NCBI GenBank assembly: GCA_025602915.1
Contig: JAHLJZ010000031.1
Span: 62,001-126,000, forward strand
DNA: 64,000 nucleotides
Reading direction: 5' to 3'
Source: Paraphysoderma sedebokerense
Lineage: Eukaryota > Blastocladiomycota > Physodermatomycetes > Physodermatales > Physodermataceae
Shown here: positions 59,939 to 64,000 of the stretch, piece by piece
How the letters are laid out: each line of letters starts with the position of its first letter
Position numbering within the stretch: position 1 is the stretch's first letter
Program-made: the position numbers and the translations under genes
Notes under the pieces: model-generated
Seen by the model: only the letters and a program-made list of their open reading frames with translations
Database searches by the model: none
Told to the model about the DNA's origin: nothing

Positions 59939-60731
59939 GATGCAGGAGCGCAATTGACAAAATAAGAGAAGGATGAATCCGAGATGCTTTCAGGGTGCGA
60001 GGAATGACGGTGTGCGATGACGGACAGAGTTGTATTTGTGTTAAATATACTAGATGAGAAGTGAGAGTGGAATTGGAGTGTTCGCTCTTCGGATAGGGAA
60101 TCCATTCCCTCTTGGCTGGCTGCTTGTTCCGAACGTGGCTGATGCCCTTCCATCCATCAAGGCAACAGAAATTATTCATTGATGTGATCGATTCTTATGG
60201 CGGTGCACATAACCATCAATCAGCTATCAATTATTTATCTAATCAATATATTTTTATTTCTCTCGGGTGAGAATAAACTTAAGATAGATTCGGGTTTAGG
60301 CAATTAAAAAAATTCCCATTCAAGTGGCGACTATTGACTAAAAACTATCAGACTAAATGTAAAGAACACCACCATGTATTGTTATTATACAAAAATACAA
60401 CAATATCAATGGATGGGAAGCAAGATGATATGATCAATATTAGTCAGATTGAATGGGTGATGTCCTGGGCGTTGTCGCTTCTCTTTTCAACGACCGCGCA
60501 TTCCGATCACATTCCTCCTAGCTGCCCTGTTTACAGATTCGCTCTTTATCGCTTATATATTGCGAGTTAATTCTCAATTCAATTGCAACATTTGAGAGAT
60601 TCCCCTTTCTCCCGTCGCTATTTGATATTACTTTGACAGTTGATCCTGCGCAAATAATTCTCGATCTCGTTTCGACTTTCGTCTTTAAATCTAATCCTTG
60701 TATATATCTATTAAAATTCTCAAGGCTACCA
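59939..60731. promoter_or_regulatory. Divergent region UBC6 / ERG1
   Basis: About 0.8 kb between two head-to-head starts. Only short frames; no recognised gene and no exact sterol-response element was found by eye. Confidence 0.4.
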
Positions 60732-62919
60732 ATGGTTGCTCACCAATTATCGGAAAAGGTAGGAGTTCGCACTCTTGTTATTCTATCGCTGGAACTGTAC
60801 ATTGTCAAAAGTGATTAATTGCTGGTTTTCATTTATATTTACCTGCTGCGTATCGACTGCTATTTGGCCCCACCACTAATCTTTAGAATTACGATGTTAT
60901 TATAGTAGGAGCGGGTGTAGCTGGCTCAGCTTTGGCTTTTGCTCTCGGTAAAGATGGAAGGCGGGTTCTATTAATCGGTGAGTTCAAGTATTATTGCATC
61001 AATCAATATTGCCGGTCGAGTTGCAATTTTTCGAATTATATCGTTATTAATTATCAGGACGGCCACTTTTAGAGATTTACTTTTCGTTGTTTGTTGCTTT
61101 AATTATTTCTTTTATTTTGGCCTTATTTTATCGCATGACAGCGGTTTAAAATTTCAAATCAGAAGTATCAAGTTACGGTGGACTAACTCTATTCAAACTC
61201 TACTTTCACCCAGAGCGAGACATGTCACAGCCTGATAGAATTGTCGGTGAATTGTTGCAACCTGGTGGCTGCTTAGCTCTTGAATCTCTTGGTCTTGCCA
61301 ACTGTACATCTAATATTGACGCTATTGATGTCCACGGCTATACGATTTTCAACCATAATGACACTTGCCAACTCACTTATCCCGAGAATGACGATGGTAC
61401 CAAACCAATCGGCAAAAGTTTTCACCACGGACGATTCATCATGGCGCTAAGGGAATCTTGTAAAAAGATAGCAAAGTAAGCTTCTTGATTACTAGCAATC
61501 TTGATCTCTTCGTTACGATCTGACCATGTTCGTGTGTCGCTCTAGTGTCACAATCCTGGAAGCCACGGTTACCGACCTTATTAAAGATTCCTCTTCGGAT
61601 TGTGTGATAGGAGTTTCAAGCACCCGAAAAATAAAGGAAACTGAGGATGAAGCCTTTTCGTCTATCGATACCGCCTCTATTGACATGAAATTTCATGCAC
61701 CGATAACTGTTGTAGCTGATGGGTGTTTCTCGAAATTTCGAAAAGAATATATTACTGCAACTCCGAAGACGAGAAGTCATTTTGTTGGGTATATTACTCG
61801 CTCTCTCCTATTGTAAATCAGCTCGCCCTTCATACATCGTACTGATCACGCTCGTTCGCATTTGGTACAGGTTTATATTGGATGATTGTCCGCTTCCGTA
61901 CCCGAATTACGGTCACGTTATTCTTGCCAACCCATCCCCTGTCCTGATGTATCAAATTGGTACGCACGATACTCGAGTCCTTGTGGATGTCCCTGGTAAA
62001 ATTCCGAGCGCTAAAGACGGAGGATTAAAGCGGTATATGGAACAGGTGGTTTCTCCGCAGATACCAACTGTCATCAGGGTTCGTTTCGTTTTGAGAGATA
62101 TCATTCCTGTGGTTAATCATCATTTTACTAACACCCCCTATTCGCCTTCCTTCCATACAGTCTTCGTTTCTGAAGGCTCTGACAAATCAGCGGCTTAGAG
62201 TTATGCCCAACTCGTTCTTACGTCCCACAAAGCAAACCAATGCTGGTGTCATATTTCTTGGCGATTCTCAAAACATGCGTCACCCATTGACTGGTGGAGG
62301 AATGACTGTTGCATTGTCTGATGTTGTACTGTTGCGTTCTTTGTTGAGTACATCCAGGTTTTCAACTTTCGAAGGTAAACAAGACGAGATAGTGCAAGTA
62401 TGCAAACAGTGGTATTGGAAGCGAAAGGGACTCAGTAGTGTGGTTAACATTTTGGCTATGGCGCTGTACGACTTGTTCAGTGCCGGAGATGGTACGTTCC
62501 TGACTTTTCTGATATTACATGAATATACCATATTTGTACACGTAATGTTGACACATGGTCTTGAAATTTTTCAGATGACGATCTAAAAATTCTCCGTCGC
62601 GCAACTTTTAATTATCTGAACCTAGGTGGTCGATTCACCTCCGACCCCGTCGGACTATTGGCTGGGTACGTCTCCCACTGACCATATTTCACTGTTTACT
62701 TGCATTGCCCGCTAACAGTTTTCAAATAGCATCCTCCCGCGTCCACTCCTTCTTATCACGCATTTCTTCTCCGTCGCAGCTTACGGTGCCTATGATCTAT
62801 TCTCACATGAGCCATGGTACATGTTGCCACGGACACTATGGAAAGGCGTAAGAGCATTATGGAAAGCAACTCAAGTGATGGCTCCGTTGGTTTGGAGTGA
62901 AATAAGAGGTGGATTGTAA
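60732..62919 (+). CDS. ERG1: Squalene monooxygenase (squalene epoxidase)
   Basis: Eight exons, 60732-60758, 60887-60977, 61214-61475, 61546-61788, 61871-62078, 62161-62491, 62575-62665 and 62730-62919, give 480 residues. It epoxidises squalene in the ER, the first oxygen-requiring step to ergosterol and the allylamine (terbinafine) target. The FAD Rossmann motif VIIVGAGVAGSALAFALG starts the protein. ERDMSQPDRIVGELLQPGG, the middle VVADGCFSKFR, and the second FAD motif VIFLGDSQNMRHPLTGGGMTVALSD follow. The C-terminal hydrophobic part (ILPRPLLLITHFFSVAAYG) is membrane-associated. The N-terminus is very short, as in fungal enzymes. Confidence 0.97.
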
Positions 62920-63174
62920 ATTTAAACATCAATAGATTAAACCTTTTGCAGTTATTTGAATTATTTGAACGATCAATGTAGGCTTGAATGTTGATTGACT
63001 ACCGTGAATGGTCGATTTTGTTGTGTTAAAATTCAAGTTCATTCCCAATAAATACAGTCCGTCCTACATCAGGCCCTGCATCAGCTCTCGACCGGCCGTT
63101 CATATCAATTTTTGTATAGTTCAATTTATTTTGATCGTAATTTCCAGTTGTTTCGCTTTTTGTTTCTCTGCTGT

Positions 63175-64000
63175 TTACATAAAATCGTCTTCGTCTATCG
63201 GTGTGTACCGATTACTAGCCATTTCGGATTCATCAAACAACGATGTATAACTTTTCAGTTCTTTCTGTTTTTGGTACATCTCTTGTTGCTCTTCCTCCAA
63301 TTTTTTCTACATGAATTGAATTCGATCATGTAAGTTATAAAATCCATCAGAAATTGAAATCTAAGTGCTTATATGAATTAACAAACCCTTTCACGTTCGG
63401 CATTTTTCTTTTCCTCCCTTTCCATTTTCAATTTTTCCAATTTTTCTTTTTCTAAATCTGTATTTCGTTCTTCTTTGGTCTTGTTCAGTCGATTTACTAT
63501 TTCATTGACACGGGCTGGAACGTTCACTCGTCGAACGAGATTCGGATTGTGAAAAGTTACAGTTCCTGTGTCCATTCCTGTAACGGATGATATACAACAG
63601 CAAGCCATCAGATTGAGAGTTAATATCAAGTCAAAGTGAAATGAAGGTGTTTTCAATATTGATTTAGAAATCTATGAGGACTGTACCAGCTGTTTTCTTG
63701 ATATTCGACCATGGCGTATAAATAATTGGGACGTTATTCTTTTTGTTTCCTTCGATTGAGTTGGCTTTCACCAATTGCGCACAATCGGCCAGAAGAGACT
63801 ACAATTCAAGTTTACAAATTTAACACATCTTAGTTAAGTCCTCAAGTCGACAACTGATTACGACAATGCAGATTTACATTGACTCAGCAAATCAACCAAC
63901 CTCTGGAATGCTTTCCCAGTTCCTACACCAAATACCGTCTTCAGGTTCTTTAACCGAATTTGGAGGAACGTTTACAGCTTTACTAGCAGCACTAATGACG
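63175..64000 (-). CDS. CCDC25 / Jlp2 homolog (NFACT-R family), 5' end outside the window
   Basis: Partial gene: the stop is at 63175 and the 5' part lies beyond the right edge. Exons in reading order give [11 protein letters not shown], then [17 protein letters not shown] with [18 protein letters not shown], then [20 protein letters not shown] with [16 protein letters not shown] and a Lys/Glu-rich coiled tail. The protein ends in [12 protein letters not shown] and DEDDFM. Each piece matches CCDC25 (yeast Jlp2), a protein with an NFACT-RNA-like domain whose animal member has been described as a DNA sensor. Function in fungi is unclear. Confidence 0.9.

Overview
The window is nuclear DNA from an intron-rich, moderately A+T-rich fungus. 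The pointers to Fungi are a monofunctional orotidine-5'-phosphate decarboxylase (URA3 type, not fused to OPRTase), a Rax1-type RGS/membrane protein, squalene epoxidase, tandem Pmp3/Sna-type membrane proteolipids and an Mtm1 carrier. Dense spliceosomal introns (up to nine per gene, mostly about 58-250 nt; donors GTAAGT, GTATGT, GTTTGT or GTACGT) and a canonical CSN5 argue against a Saccharomyces-like yeast. The phylum cannot be fixed by eye. Gene order is compact, about one gene per 2 kb on both strands. I recognised no transposon, retroelement, CRISPR array or origin.

Layout. 0-6 kb: end of an unknown gene, an unrecognised mitochondrial-looking protein, CSN5 (-) and a STYX-like dual-specificity phosphatase (+). 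6-8 kb: two identical intron-bearing tRNA-Glu(CUC) genes and a gene-poor stretch. 8-21 kb: a short HSF-domain protein, a Rax1-like protein, COA6, GPI13 (PIG-O), ESF2, a SUN-domain protein and a small tandem-SH3 protein. 21-31 kb: a large ABCC transporter, two tandem Pmp3/Sna paralogs and dUTPase. 31-40 kb: SGF29, a rhodanese-like/methyltransferase fusion, SNF7 and a single-domain MgtE transporter. 40-49 kb: URA3, DNA primase small subunit, MTM1, mitochondrial uS8 and proteasome beta2. 49-64 kb: LIS1/PAC1, a PGM2-type phosphomutase, RPT4, SmB, UBC6, ERG1 and the 3' part of a CCDC25/Jlp2 homolog.

Most genes are conserved housekeeping loci. Several touch protein turnover (CSN5, PUP1, RPT4, UBC6), membranes (GPI13, SNF7, ABCC, ERG1, MgtE) and S phase (PRI1, DUT1). 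There is no sign that they form an operon-like system. I assembled many spliced models by hand; where exon coordinates are given, the exon lengths sum to an intact frame and the joined protein matches the family. I saw no clearly new multi-gene system. The most interesting items are the SH3 gene whose two domains carry introns at identical positions and phases, the STYX-family phosphatase with a cysteine at the nucleophile position but no histidine before it, the tandem Pmp3 paralogs where one has a GC-AG intron at a site that is GT-AG in its twin, and the rhodanese-like/methyltransferase fusion.
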